A program made the translations under genes and the position numbers. The notes below the pieces were generated by a model. That model had not been told where the DNA came from, did not search any database, and saw nothing but the letters and a program-made list of their open reading frames with translations. From assembly GCF_029267515.1 (NCBI RefSeq), contig NZ_JAJUIS010000002.1, forward strand, positions 216,454 to 280,453: a stretch of 64,000 nt of DNA, in the 5' to 3' direction. How positions within the stretch are numbered: the first letter of the stretch is position 1; each line of letters starts with the position of its first letter. Of this stretch, positions 9,029 through 17,332 are shown piece by piece. The stretch is from Seleniivibrio woodruffii (GTDB lineage: Bacteria; Chrysiogenota; Deferribacteres; Deferribacterales; Geovibrionaceae).

Positions 9029-9598
9029 TTAAAAATTGTATCCGGTATTAAACGCTTCAAGGTTCAAATCAATGGTTTTGGGTGGAACACGGTCTTTAAT
9101 AGCCTGTTCCCACTCCTCTTTACCAAAAGGAACCGATTTTGCGAGTATTCCGAGAACAACCATACCGGCAATTTTCTGATTGCCAAGCTCAATGGCCTTG
9201 GATATGGCATCAACTTCGTACACTTTGCTGAACTTAGATTTTACAGAATCTACTTTGCTCTGCGGGTATTCCGCGGCACCGTCCGCCACAGAGGGAGGAA
9301 GAATCATCTGCGTGTTAAGAATAAGCGTAGTGTTATCCGAAATATACTCAGAATATCTCAAAAATTCCATTCTTTCAAATGAAACTACAATATCTGCACT
9401 TTTGAGTGGGATTGTCGGTGAAGCAACGGTTTCCCCTATGCGGATGTGAGTGACAACGCTGCCTCCCCTTTGCGCCATACCGTGAATCTCGCTCTTTTTA
9501 ACGTCATATCCCGCCGCCAGAGCAACATCACACACGATGTTGCTGGAAAGGACGGTACCCTGTCCGCCAACGCCTACCATGAGTATGTCCAGTTTCAT
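9029..9598 (-). CDS. iorB: Indolepyruvate ferredoxin oxidoreductase, beta subunit
   Basis: The enzyme oxidatively decarboxylates aryl pyruvates from aromatic amino acids to aryl-CoA with ferredoxin as acceptor; in reverse it can supply aromatic amino acids. This gamma-domain subunit (189 residues) starts MKLDILMVGVGGQGTVLSS, with the GxGGQG motif and the conserved SEIHGMAQRGGSVVTHIRIG. The start at 9598 gives a TGATG overlap with the iorA stop and a 7-nt spacing to AAAGGAG. A second ATG lies three bases upstream. Confidence 0.92.
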   Translation of the reverse strand: MKLDILMVGVGGQGTVLSSNIVCDVALAAGYDVKKSEIHGMAQRGGSVVTHIRIGETVASPTIPLKSADIVVSFERMEFLRYSEYISDNTTLILNTQMILPPSVADGAAEYPQSKVDSVKSKFSKVYEVDAISKAIELGNQKIAGMVVLGILAKSVPFGKEEWEQAIKDRVPPKTIDLNLEAFNTGYNF

Positions 9599-11334
9599 CA
9601 TTTGCTCCTTTGCTCTATAGCGCCGAATTTGCAGACCTTGATGCAGAGATGGCATCCGGTGCAGAGGTTTTCGTCTATAAGTGCGACGCGTTTTGAAGCG
9701 TCCCATGCGATGGCGGGGCAGCCCAGTTTTGTACATACACGGCAGCCGCTGCATTTGTCCTCATGGATGAAATAAGGTTCTTCTATCACGCTTCTGTCGG
9801 CGAATATGCAGGGTTTATTGGTAATGATGACGCTGGGTTCGGGTTTAGAGGTCTCCTCTTTCAGAACCTCCATGGCGTTTGCAATATCGAACGGGTCTAT
9901 GACGCGGATATTCTCCTCTTTAACGCCCACAGCCTTGCAGATTGCGGCAAAGTCTATCTTTTGCATAGGGTTGCCGTGTATATCCTTGCCGGAGCCTGCG
10001 TTTGGCTGGTGTCCGGTCATGCCTGTGATGGTGTTGTCAAGGATGATGACAGTGGAGTGACCCTGGTTGTAAACGGTATTCACCAGCGAATTTATGCCTG
10101 TGTGCAGGAAGGTCGAATCGCCTATAACGGCAACGGATTTTTTTGACATATCATCTGTAGCTTTGTCCAGACCGTGCGCCATGCCGATGCTGGCACCCAT
10201 GCAGACTGTGGTATTAATAGCCTGTAGGGGCGGCAGAAGTCCGAGAGTATAGCAGCCTATATCTCCGGTAACAAAAAGTTTCAGTCTGCTGATGGCATAG
10301 AAGACACCTCTGTGCGAACAGCCCGGGCACATGTTGGGCGGACGGAAAGGAAGTGTAGTATCTACGTCCGTTTCAACGGGGGGTAGCCCGAAAAGTTCGC
10401 GCACGGCATCAACGGAAAGTTCGCCGCAAACGTCCCTGTTAAGGGGCTCAACTTTAATTCCCTGTGCTTTTATCTCTGTTTCATAAAATTTATCAAGCTC
10501 TTCAACCACATACAGTTTATCTACCGATGAGGCGAATTTTGCTATCTTTTTCATTGGCAGCGGCCATGCGAGATCAAGTTTAAGGGTTGACGCTTCGGGC
10601 ACAGCCTCTCTCACATAAGTGTAGGCAACGCCTGAGCATACAACACCTATCTTCTTGTCTCTCATAGCTATTTTATTATATTTTTCACCCTCGGCAAGCT
10701 CTGTAAGAAGTTCAAGTCTGTTTTCGACAAACCTGTGTCTCTTCCTTGCGTTGGCAGGAATCATAACCCATTTCGGGATATTATTTTCGGGAGCGAATTT
10801 GGGCGCCTCAACCCTGTCTTCAAGTTCAACAATGGTCTGAACGTGGGAAATCCTCGTTGTGGAGCGCACCAGTACGGGCGTGCAGTATTCCTCGGACAGA
10901 GCAAACCCGTCTTTGGTAAACTGTTTCGCTTCCTGACTGTCGCAGGGTTCAAACATTGGTACTTTGCCGAAGCGTGCAAAATGTCTGCTGTCCTGCTCGT
11001 TCTGGGAACTGTACATATTGGGGTCGTCGGCGACTATGACAACCAGTCCTGCGTTAACGCCTGTGTATGAAAGGGTCATGAGCGGATCCGCCGCAACGTT
11101 AAGTCCGACGTGCTTCATGCAGGACATCGCCCTTTTTCCGCCGAGGCTCGCGCCTATCGCCACTTCCAGACCGACCTTTTCGTTTGTAGCCCACTCCGTG
11201 TATATCTCTTTATAATGCGATACGTTCTCAGTTATCTCTGTGCTGGGTGTGCCGGGGTATGAACTGACCACACCCACGCCCGCCTCATATGCTGCGCGGG
11301 CAAACGCTTCGTTACCGCTTAAAACTTTCTTCAT
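9598..11334 (-). CDS. iorA: Indolepyruvate ferredoxin oxidoreductase, alpha subunit
   Basis: This large subunit (578 residues) has the pyruvate:ferredoxin oxidoreductase-like domain at its N terminus (VVSSYPGTPSTEI). The thiamine diphosphate-binding domain carries GDIGCYTLG and GDSTFLHTG. A C-terminal ferredoxin domain follows, with two [4Fe-4S] motifs, CSGCRVCTKLGCP and CTGCHLCIKVC. The start at 11334 is favoured over an ATG 12 bases upstream because it gives a TGATG overlap with the previous gene and follows AAGGTGG at good spacing. It functions with IorB and points to anaerobic amino-acid metabolism. Confidence 0.95.
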   Translation of the reverse strand: MKKVLSGNEAFARAAYEAGVGVVSSYPGTPSTEITENVSHYKEIYTEWATNEKVGLEVAIGASLGGKRAMSCMKHVGLNVAADPLMTLSYTGVNAGLVVIVADDPNMYSSQNEQDSRHFARFGKVPMFEPCDSQEAKQFTKDGFALSEEYCTPVLVRSTTRISHVQTIVELEDRVEAPKFAPENNIPKWVMIPANARKRHRFVENRLELLTELAEGEKYNKIAMRDKKIGVVCSGVAYTYVREAVPEASTLKLDLAWPLPMKKIAKFASSVDKLYVVEELDKFYETEIKAQGIKVEPLNRDVCGELSVDAVRELFGLPPVETDVDTTLPFRPPNMCPGCSHRGVFYAISRLKLFVTGDIGCYTLGLLPPLQAINTTVCMGASIGMAHGLDKATDDMSKKSVAVIGDSTFLHTGINSLVNTVYNQGHSTVIILDNTITGMTGHQPNAGSGKDIHGNPMQKIDFAAICKAVGVKEENIRVIDPFDIANAMEVLKEETSKPEPSVIITNKPCIFADRSVIEEPYFIHEDKCSGCRVCTKLGCPAIAWDASKRVALIDENLCTGCHLCIKVCKFGAIEQRSK

Positions 11335-11912
11335 CAGCCGTTCCACCTTTTAAGCTGTTTCAGAAGCTCGCTTTCGGGATATGCGGTTTCAAACTCTTTC
11401 ATAAGTTTGTCTTTTTCAGCGCCTGTAGCAGCAAGGCAAGCTCTGTAATACCATACGGAGCGGAGTTTGCCTGAATTGATATATGCTTTCGCATCGACGC
11501 CCTGACCTTCAACATCGGCTTTAAGGCTGTCTGCAAGCTCTTTCAGGTCGCCATCGGATTTTGCGAGCAGTTCTTTTGCAGCCGCGGTGTTCTTACCGAG
11601 GACATACATCTGTGCGGAACGCAGATTGATATAGTTTGCCGCATCAGTAAATTCGGATGCGGATTTACTGTAGTCTGCAACCTTGGCTGCCTCATAGTTG
11701 TTCATCATAGCCGTAAGCTCAAGCATCCCGACTTTGTTAACCATCATGGAGTCTTTGGATTTGTTCATTTTGTTGAACGTATACCCGATTACAAACAGGA
11801 CAAGGAGGGCAACAATGCCGACAACCATTTTTTTCAGGTTTCTGGCTAAAAAATGCTCCACCTGATCAATAGGCTCTTCTTCGATGTCAATAACAGGTTT
11901 TCTCTTGCTCAC
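11334..11912 (-). CDS. Membrane-anchored protein of unknown function (TPR-like)
   Basis: The function of this 192-residue protein is not recognised. A charged N terminus of about 33 residues is followed by one transmembrane helix (VVGIVALLVLFVIGYTF) and an Ala/Lys-rich helical domain. Its layout (short cytoplasmic part, one helix, helical repeats outside) resembles the YfgM-type single-pass periplasmic TPR proteins. It overlaps the upstream PHP gene by 4 bp (ATGA) and the downstream iorA start by 1 bp, so it is firmly inside the operon. Confidence 0.7.
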   Translation of the reverse strand: MSKRKPVIDIEEEPIDQVEHFLARNLKKMVVGIVALLVLFVIGYTFNKMNKSKDSMMVNKVGMLELTAMMNNYEAAKVADYSKSASEFTDAANYINLRSAQMYVLGKNTAAAKELLAKSDGDLKELADSLKADVEGQGVDAKAYINSGKLRSVWYYRACLAATGAEKDKLMKEFETAYPESELLKQLKRWNG

Positions 11913-12577
11913 TTTCTTCCTCCGTAAATTCTGTCAAAAAGAACTTTATTATTATTAATTACTTTATCAACTTGTTCAGGTGTAAGCCCTGCACCTGCCA
12001 GAATCCTTTTCGCCTGTTCAAAGCTAACTCTGTCGCCGGGTGCATGGTAATCATTGTTTATCACAAGCTCGCCGCCCAGTCCAAGAACAGTCTTGGCAAC
12101 GTGTCCGTTGGTTATACTGTGCCCTTTTCTGGTGGATATCTCGAAATAAACGCCCTTTTCAATACCTTTTTTCACGATATCTTCTGTGATAAGTCCGGGA
12201 TGGGCAAGTATATCCACGCCGGCTTCAACAGCGGCAAGGTTTGTACCCTCCTCCACAGGTTCAACAATGGTCTCTCCGTGGACAACTATTATATCCGCTC
12301 CGGCTTTGCGCGCCTTAACAGTCAGCTCTCCTATTTTGTCAGGCGTAACGTGAGTCAGCTCAAGACCGATAATGACCTTGAAATCATCATTCTGCGCGTT
12401 CACCTGTTCCTTGAAACGGAGCTGATTCTCCAATATAAGCAAATAATTGGACTCGTCTGCATGGTCTGTAAGAGCCATGCCGCCATAGCCGTCCGTTTTT
12501 GCCCTGCGTACCGATTCGGCGGGGATAAGCGCTCCGTCGCTGAAAGTGGTGTGTGTGTGCAGGTCGTATAATTTCAT
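11909..12577 (-). CDS. PHP-domain hydrolase (histidinol-phosphatase-like)
   Basis: The 222-residue protein has complete PHP motifs DLHTHTTFSDG, LTDHADESN, HPGLITED and NNDYHAPGD, expected to hold a metal cluster for phosphoester hydrolysis. It resembles the compact histidinol-phosphatase-domain proteins also found in archaea, which are not shown to be HisJ. No histidine biosynthesis gene is nearby. It is the second gene of the LOG operon, 1 bp after the LOG stop, and is unlike the larger PHP protein encoded at 8100-9005. Confidence 0.82.
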   Translation of the reverse strand: MKLYDLHTHTTFSDGALIPAESVRRAKTDGYGGMALTDHADESNYLLILENQLRFKEQVNAQNDDFKVIIGLELTHVTPDKIGELTVKARKAGADIIVVHGETIVEPVEEGTNLAAVEAGVDILAHPGLITEDIVKKGIEKGVYFEISTRKGHSITNGHVAKTVLGLGGELVINNDYHAPGDRVSFEQAKRILAGAGLTPEQVDKVINNNKVLFDRIYGGRK

Positions 12578-12578
12578 G

Positions 12579-13262
12579 CTACACCGTCCTGTTCGTATCC
12601 AGAAACTGTCTTACAATGGTTATAACTTCTTCGGGCGTATCAACAAGCTGGATGTACTGCAGATCCTGCTTTCTGATATATCCGTTTTCCAGCATGGTAT
12701 TTTTCAGCCAGTCTATCAGCCCGCCCCAATACTCCGTTCCCACAAGTATCATGGGAAAAGGGATTATCTTTCCGGTCTGAATGAGGGTTATCGCCTCGAA
12801 AAGCTCGTCCATGGTACCGAACCCGCCGGGGAGAATTATAAATGCGTTGGCATATTTGACCAGCATTACCTTTCTTACAAAAAAATAGTCGAAAGTCACT
12901 GACTTTTTTACATAAGGATTGATTTTCTGTTCGAACGGAAGCTCTATATTAAGACCGATGGACTGACCGCCCGCCTCGAAAGCGCCTCTGTTCGCCGCCT
13001 CCATAACACCGGGACCTCCGCCTGTCACAACGCTGATACCCTCTGCCGCCAGTTTTCTGCCTATCTCTCTGGCAAGATCATACTTCTCATCGCCCTCTTT
13101 AACCCTTGCGGAGCCGAAAACCGTCACAGCAGGATCAATCCCAGAAAGTTTTTCAAATCCTTCAACAAATTCGGCAAGAATTTTAAAGATGCGCCATGTA
13201 TCGCCCACCTTCATATCATCAATGAGATACTGCATTCCGCCTACGTCATTACAATCTTTCAT
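12579..13262 (-). CDS. LOG family protein (cytokinin riboside 5'-monophosphate phosphoribohydrolase-like)
   Basis: LOG-fold enzymes cleave nucleoside 5'-monophosphates to the base and ribose 5-phosphate. The 227-residue protein has GGGPGVMEAANRGAFEAGG and PGGFGTMDELFE, the two defining motifs of the TIGR00730 family. The start at 13262 was chosen because it follows GGAAGG at 6-nt spacing and removes a non-homologous 53-residue extension. It is the first gene of a six-gene operon and is divergent from marR. The promoter's -35 lies within a 23-bp palindrome. Confidence 0.88.
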   Translation of the reverse strand: MKDCNDVGGMQYLIDDMKVGDTWRIFKILAEFVEGFEKLSGIDPAVTVFGSARVKEGDEKYDLAREIGRKLAAEGISVVTGGGPGVMEAANRGAFEAGGQSIGLNIELPFEQKINPYVKKSVTFDYFFVRKVMLVKYANAFIILPGGFGTMDELFEAITLIQTGKIIPFPMILVGTEYWGGLIDWLKNTMLENGYIRKQDLQYIQLVDTPEEVITIVRQFLDTNRTV

Positions 13263-13289
13263 AAACACCTTCCATTGCAGGAAACAATT

Positions 13290-13318
13290 AAAATACACAA
13301 AATACGTTCTGTTTTCAA
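13290..13318 (-). promoter_or_regulatory. Candidate promoter of the LOG-PHP-iorAB operon
   Basis: On the minus strand TTGAAA (13313-13318) is followed after 17 bp by TATTTT (13290-13295), giving a start about 20 nt upstream of the LOG ATG. The -35 is embedded in the palindrome at 13311-13333, so a protein bound there should block this promoter. Confidence 0.55.
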
Positions 13319-13333
13319 TTGAATATTGAAAAC
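13311..13333. promoter_or_regulatory. 23-bp palindrome, candidate operator
   Basis: Two perfect 9-bp arms, GTTTTCAAT and ATTGAAAAC, flank a TGAAT spacer. It lies between the divergent LOG operon and marR, overlaps the LOG -35 hexamer and is about 70 bp upstream of the marR -35. MarR proteins often bind such A/T-rich palindromes next to their own gene, so this is a natural candidate site. Direct evidence is lacking. Confidence 0.5.
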
Positions 13334-13403
13334 CACCGTAATGTTTGCCGTGCAAATAGTAAAATAGATAGTATAAATTTATTTTATTGACACAACTATT
13401 CTG

Positions 13404-13432
13404 TTGACAAAAACCAAACACCCCTCTAATGT
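13404..13432 (+). promoter_or_regulatory. Promoter of marR with consensus -35
   Basis: A perfect TTGACA (13404-13409) is followed after 17 bp by TAATGT (13427-13432). The predicted start, 7-8 bases later, coincides with the A of the marR ATG at 13440, so the message would be leaderless. A second TTGACA begins at 13387. Confidence 0.5.
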
Positions 13433-13439
13433 AGCCACT

Positions 13440-13877
13440 ATGTTAGGACTTGACGATACACTCACATTTCTGATCAACAGAGCATCAACACTGGCAAGAC
13501 AGGAGTTCGAAGGCAGACTGCGCAAGTTTGACCTCACTCCGGCACAGTGGGCGGTTCTTATCCGCCTTTCCGAGCAGGATGGTCTGAACATGACCGAACT
13601 CGGACACCTGCTTTACTTTGACAAACCCACAACAACAGGCGTTGTCAATCGTCTCGTAAAGAAAAAATATGTTAAAAAGGTTAAAAACCGCAAAGACCGC
13701 AGGGTTACACATGTTTTCATTACAGATGCAGGGAAAGAGGCTCTTGTGCCAGTTGAACCGATCATAAACTTCTATTCAGAGAACTTCCTGAAAGATATCT
13801 CCGGTGAAGAGTATGAAACGGCAAAAAATGTGCTGAAAACACTCATAAGAAACATTAAAGCTGTAGAAAACTATTAA
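13440..13877 (+). CDS. MarR family transcriptional regulator
   Basis: The 145-residue protein has the MarR winged-helix architecture. An N-terminal dimerisation helix precedes FDLTPAQWAVLIRL, the recognition region LGHLLYFDKPTTTGVVNRLVKK and the wing KNRKDRRVTHVFIT, which contains the family's D-x-R hallmark. ATG at 13440 fits the family N terminus; an upstream TTG frame at 13404 would overlap the promoter. No Shine-Dalgarno precedes the ATG. It is transcribed away from the LOG operon and toward tolC, whose gap has its own promoter. The ligand is unknown. Confidence 0.88.
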   Translation: MLGLDDTLTFLINRASTLARQEFEGRLRKFDLTPAQWAVLIRLSEQDGLNMTELGHLLYFDKPTTTGVVNRLVKKKYVKKVKNRKDRRVTHVFITDAGKEALVPVEPIINFYSENFLKDISGEEYETAKNVLKTLIRNIKAVENY

Positions 13878-13906
13878 TGTACGGCGCTCAGCCGCACTTA
13901 AATATG

Positions 13907-13935
13907 TTGAACAAGCGTTTAGCCTCTGATAATAT
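13907..13935 (+). promoter_or_regulatory. Candidate promoter of tolC-like gene
   Basis: TTGAAC (13907-13912) is followed after exactly 17 bp by TAATAT (13930-13935). The start would fall about 45 bp before the ATG at 13987. This gives the tolC-like gene its own promoter in addition to any readthrough from marR. Confidence 0.45.
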
Positions 13936-13986
13936 CACTGCGTCTTTTGAATGAACATGATATAGTCTTTGAAACTTGAGGCTGAT

Positions 13987-15258
13987 ATGAAAAGATATAT
14001 TCTCTGCACTATTCTTCTGTCTGCTGTTTCCGCATCCGCAGCTACGCTGGATTCGGCTATAAACGAAGCATTCCATAACAACAATTCCATCATTTCACAG
14101 GAATATACTGTGCAATCCGCAAAACATCAGGCACAGGCACAGAAAAGCGGCTATTTCCCAAAAGCCGACGTCGGGTACGCATATAAGCACAGCTCTGAAA
14201 AAGCGTTCGGATATGTCGAAGAACAATTCTCGCAGGCAGGTCTTGAAGTCAGTTATAATCTCTTCAACGGAGGTGCCGACAAATACGGCTATCTTGCGGC
14301 AGAGAAACAGTATGAAGCTCAGCAGTTCAGCGGCGAGGCAATAAGACAGGACGTCATTCTGTCCGTAAAAAAAGCGTACATAGAGATACTCAAAGCAAAA
14401 GAGAATATCGCCGTTGCAGACCGTGCGGTGGCCCTGCTTGAAAACCAGCTAAATGACGTGAAACTCTCCTATTCCGTTGGATACGTAGCAAAAAACGAAG
14501 TGCTGAAAGTGGAAGCCGAGCTTGCATCCGCGAAACAGACACAGCTTTCAGCCGTAAGCGTTTACAAAACATCGGTTTTCTCCCTTGAACAGCTTACAGG
14601 CACAAATTATTCTGATGATGAGGTCTTTCAAACGTTTCAGCTTCCGGAAGATACGGCAGACTATAACGAGCTGAAAAAAGCTATGTTTGCCAACCGCAGC
14701 GAAATAAAATATACCCAGAGTCTTATAGAATCCGCAGATTATTCAAAAAAGGCTGTCAAAGCAGGATATCTGCCGAAGGTTAACGTCGGCGCCGGGCTTT
14801 ATTCATACGGTCAGGATCTTTCACCCGCCGAAAGAGATTATACATACGACTCAGAAACACTTCTCTCTGCGTCTGTCAACCTGAACCTATTTGATGGTTT
14901 CACCAGAAAAAACAGTATCATGGCGCAGGAAACTGCTAAAAAAGCTCTGGCATACGGATTATTTGACCTCAAATCACAAATGGATCTGCAGCTTAAAACT
15001 GCGCTGGAAAATCTGAAACTTGCCAAGGTGAGCCTGGAAACGGCGAACAGCGAACACGAATCAGCCGCGGAGAACTACCGCATAACACAAAACAGATTTA
15101 AGCAGAAAGTTGCGACAAACACTGACCTGCTGGATGCCAGAGTGATGCTCACCCGTGCCGAAAGCAGCAGGAACACTGCGCGTTTTAACATATATAAAGC
15201 TATTGCCGAAATAGAGAGAATAACCGAAAAAAAAGGGCTGAAATACGGCAACGACTGA
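13987..15258 (+). CDS. TolC family outer-membrane efflux protein
   Basis: The 423-residue protein begins with a signal peptide (MKRYILCTILLSAVSASAA) and then two TolC/OEP repeats of long coiled-coil helices. YNLFNGGADKYGYLAAEKQ and VNLNLFDGFTRKNSIMAQET are the typical strand-to-helix junctions. Such trimers form the outer-membrane channel of efflux pumps or type I secretion. The ATG follows GAGG at 5-6 nt. No membrane-fusion or inner-membrane pump gene lies next to it, so its partner must be elsewhere. MarR upstream suggests drug- or phenolic-responsive control. Confidence 0.88.
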   Translation: MKRYILCTILLSAVSASAATLDSAINEAFHNNNSIISQEYTVQSAKHQAQAQKSGYFPKADVGYAYKHSSEKAFGYVEEQFSQAGLEVSYNLFNGGADKYGYLAAEKQYEAQQFSGEAIRQDVILSVKKAYIEILKAKENIAVADRAVALLENQLNDVKLSYSVGYVAKNEVLKVEAELASAKQTQLSAVSVYKTSVFSLEQLTGTNYSDDEVFQTFQLPEDTADYNELKKAMFANRSEIKYTQSLIESADYSKKAVKAGYLPKVNVGAGLYSYGQDLSPAERDYTYDSETLLSASVNLNLFDGFTRKNSIMAQETAKKALAYGLFDLKSQMDLQLKTALENLKLAKVSLETANSEHESAAENYRITQNRFKQKVATNTDLLDARVMLTRAESSRNTARFNIYKAIAEIERITEKKGLKYGND

Positions 15259-15263
15259 TGACA

Positions 15264-15284
15264 AAGAGTTTTGCGCTCTTATTT
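15264..15284 (+). terminator. Weak terminator-like hairpin after tolC-like gene
   Basis: A 5-bp stem (AAGAG and CTCTT) with a 7-nt loop is followed by ATTT just after the stop codon. The stem is short and the T-run poor, so it may not be functional. The rest of the 15259-15439 gap contains the degenerate repeat copy and nothing else recognised. Confidence 0.25.
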
Positions 15285-15348
15285 CAAAACATTCGCTTTA
15301 ATTACGCAACGGAAACATATATGTCTTCGCGAAGCCTGAAAGGGTAAA

Positions 15349-15398
15349 GCGATCTGAACCGTTCAGACTGCCGCATCACTTCGTTCCTCGCAGAGACG
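15349..15398. repeat. Interspersed repeat, degenerate copy B
   Basis: Read on the minus strand this segment contains TGCGAGGAACGAAGTGATGC followed by GGCAGTCTGAACGG. It shares TGCGAGGAA and TGAxGCGGCAxTCT with the repeat at 2447-2515. It lies in the converging tolC-pilT gap, a common place for such elements. Confidence 0.45.
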
Positions 15399-15439
15399 GG
15401 GAGGAAAATAGAGAGAGCTGCTTTGACTTTTCAGCCTTC

Positions 15440-16516
15440 CTACATAAAGCCTTCGCGCTTCATCAACTGCTTCACCTCTTCCGGGTAAACAGCTCTGTTT
15501 ATTGCCTCTTCTTTGGTTATAAACCCTTTGCGGAAATTATCCATAAGCGACTGGCTCATGGTCTGCATACCGTGTTCGCCCTGTCCCGCCTGCATGGAGG
15601 AATAGACCTGATGGAGCTTATCCTCGCGTATCAGATTGCGTATAGCAGAGGTTGGGATGAGCACCTCGCACACCATTACCCTTCCCTTGCCGTCAGCTTT
15701 TTGTACAAGCTGCTGAGAGATTATCCCCTCAAGCACGAACGAAAGCTGAGCCCTTACCTGAGACTGTGCGTGTGACGGAAACACGTCGATTATCCTGTTT
15801 ATGGTCTGAACGGCACTGTTTGTATGGAGGGTACCCATTGCAAGGTGTCCTGTCTCCGCAACTGTCAGAGCCGCTTCGATGGTCTCAATGTCACGCATCT
15901 CACCGATGAGACACACATCAGGATCCTGTCTTAAAAGGTATTTCAAAGCAGTTTTGAATGATTTCGTATCGGCGTTCAGCTCTCTCTGGTTCACTGTTGC
16001 CATCTTGTGCGGGTGCACGAACTCTATGGGGTCTTCTATGGTCACTATATGAACCGGCTGTTCCGAGTTTATCTTATCTATCATGGCTGCAAGAGTACTT
16101 GATTTACCGCTGCCTGTAGGTCCCGTAACGAGAACAAGTCCTCTGGGTTTGTTGCAAAGAGACGCAACGACAGAAGGCAGGTTGAGCTGTTCAAAAGTCC
16201 TTATTTTATACGGAATAACACGGAACGCAGCAGCAACTGCACCACGCTGCATAAAAAAGTTTGCTCTGAATCTGCTCATATTCTTAATTCCGAACGAAAG
16301 GTCGAGCTCCCAATCCTCCTCAAAACGTTTTTTCTGCGATTCATTCAGTATACTGTAGCACATTGCCTTAGTATCGGAAGGTGTCAGCGGCTCGCCATCC
16401 ATCTTAACGAGGTCACCGTTGATACGGAATGCAGGAGGAGCACCCGCAGTGATATGGAGGTCGCTTGCGTCCATTTCAACCATCTTTGTAAGCAGTTCCT
16501 GCAAGTTATAAGACAT
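15440..16516 (-). CDS. pilT: Type IV pilus retraction ATPase PilT
   Basis: PilT is the hexameric cytoplasmic ATPase that depolymerises type IV pili for twitching motility. The 358-residue protein has Walker A GPTGSGKS at 132-139, the Asp box TIEDPIEFVHP, Walker B VCLIGEMRD near 200, the His box GTLHTNSAVQTINRI, and the PilT-specific AIRNLIRE motif near the C terminus. GGAGG precedes the ATG by 5-6 nt. No other pilus gene is in the window. It is the last gene of the large minus-strand array, 9 bp after aroE. Confidence 0.95.
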   Translation of the reverse strand: MSYNLQELLTKMVEMDASDLHITAGAPPAFRINGDLVKMDGEPLTPSDTKAMCYSILNESQKKRFEEDWELDLSFGIKNMSRFRANFFMQRGAVAAAFRVIPYKIRTFEQLNLPSVVASLCNKPRGLVLVTGPTGSGKSSTLAAMIDKINSEQPVHIVTIEDPIEFVHPHKMATVNQRELNADTKSFKTALKYLLRQDPDVCLIGEMRDIETIEAALTVAETGHLAMGTLHTNSAVQTINRIIDVFPSHAQSQVRAQLSFVLEGIISQQLVQKADGKGRVMVCEVLIPTSAIRNLIREDKLHQVYSSMQAGQGEHGMQTMSQSLMDNFRKGFITKEEAINRAVYPEEVKQLMKREGFM

Positions 16517-16525
16517 ATACGCCTC

Positions 16526-17332
16526 CTAAAGACCAAGCTCTCCGGCAATCTCCCCTACTGTGAATACTGGATATACACCCGTCCATATTTCAAAAGCCTT
16601 TGCCGCCTGATAAACCAGCATCGGAAACCCGTCAATAAGTTTGCAGCCGCAGCCCGACATCTCTTTCAGAAAGGGGGTAAGCCCTTTTTTATATTGCAGG
16701 TCAACAGCCGCTTTTTTACACCTCACACGGGACATATCCGCGAAAACACCGTCTTTAAGTCCCATGCTGGTACCGTTTATAACGTAGTCAAAATTTCTGT
16801 CAGTCTTAATAAAATTATAATCCTGAACGGAAACCTTGTCAAAGTTCATTGCCTTTAAAGTTGTTTCAGCCCTCTCTGTGTCACGGTTTACAACGGTCAG
16901 GCGCACGTTATTCCTTTTAAGGGAGTAAAGCACAGCTTTCGATGCACCGCCGCAGCCAAGAAGAAGGACTTCCGCGCCGTTCATGTCGCATACGCCGTCC
17001 TTCAGCATCATTTCAAAACCGTGCACGTCTGTATTGAACCCTTTCAGTCCGCCGTCGTTCAGCACAGTATTAACCGCGCCTACACCCGCAGCAACCTCAT
17101 CCTCGGATATGAGATGGCTGCGTATCTCCTCCTTATGAGGTACGGTAACGTTAAACCCTCTGAAAGAATATTTTCTAAGAGTTTCAACGGTTTCGGCAAG
17201 GGATTGACCACCTTCGGTCTCAAAACAGCAAAAACCGCCGTTAAGTCCCGAACTTTTCAGGAATCTGGTCTGAATAAATGGAGAAAAAGTATGGCTTAAA
17301 GGGTTGCCGATAAGGGCAAGATTAAGAAACAT
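16526..17332 (-). CDS. aroE: Shikimate dehydrogenase (NADP)
   Basis: AroE reduces 3-dehydroshikimate to shikimate in the aromatic amino-acid pathway. The 268-residue protein has the substrate motif IGNPLSHTFSPFIQ, the catalytic Lys in FNVTVPHKE, Asn/Asp in GVGAVNTV and FNTDVHGFE, and the nucleotide-binding loop LLGCGGASKAVLYSL. NGTSMGLKDG and MLVYQAAKAFEIW near the C terminus complete the family pattern. It overlaps the DUF502 stop by 11 bp. Confidence 0.94.
   Translation of the reverse strand: MFLNLALIGNPLSHTFSPFIQTRFLKSSGLNGGFCCFETEGGQSLAETVETLRKYSFRGFNVTVPHKEEIRSHLISEDEVAAGVGAVNTVLNDGGLKGFNTDVHGFEMMLKDGVCDMNGAEVLLLGCGGASKAVLYSLKRNNVRLTVVNRDTERAETTLKAMNFDKVSVQDYNFIKTDRNFDYVINGTSMGLKDGVFADMSRVRCKKAAVDLQYKKGLTPFLKEMSGCGCKLIDGFPMLVYQAAKAFEIWTGVYPVFTVGEIAGELGL

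Noticed and set aside
13404..13877. Longer MarR frame starting at TTG 13404
   Set aside because: The TTG is the first half of the TTGACA -35 and has no ribosome-binding site; ATG at 13440 matches family length.
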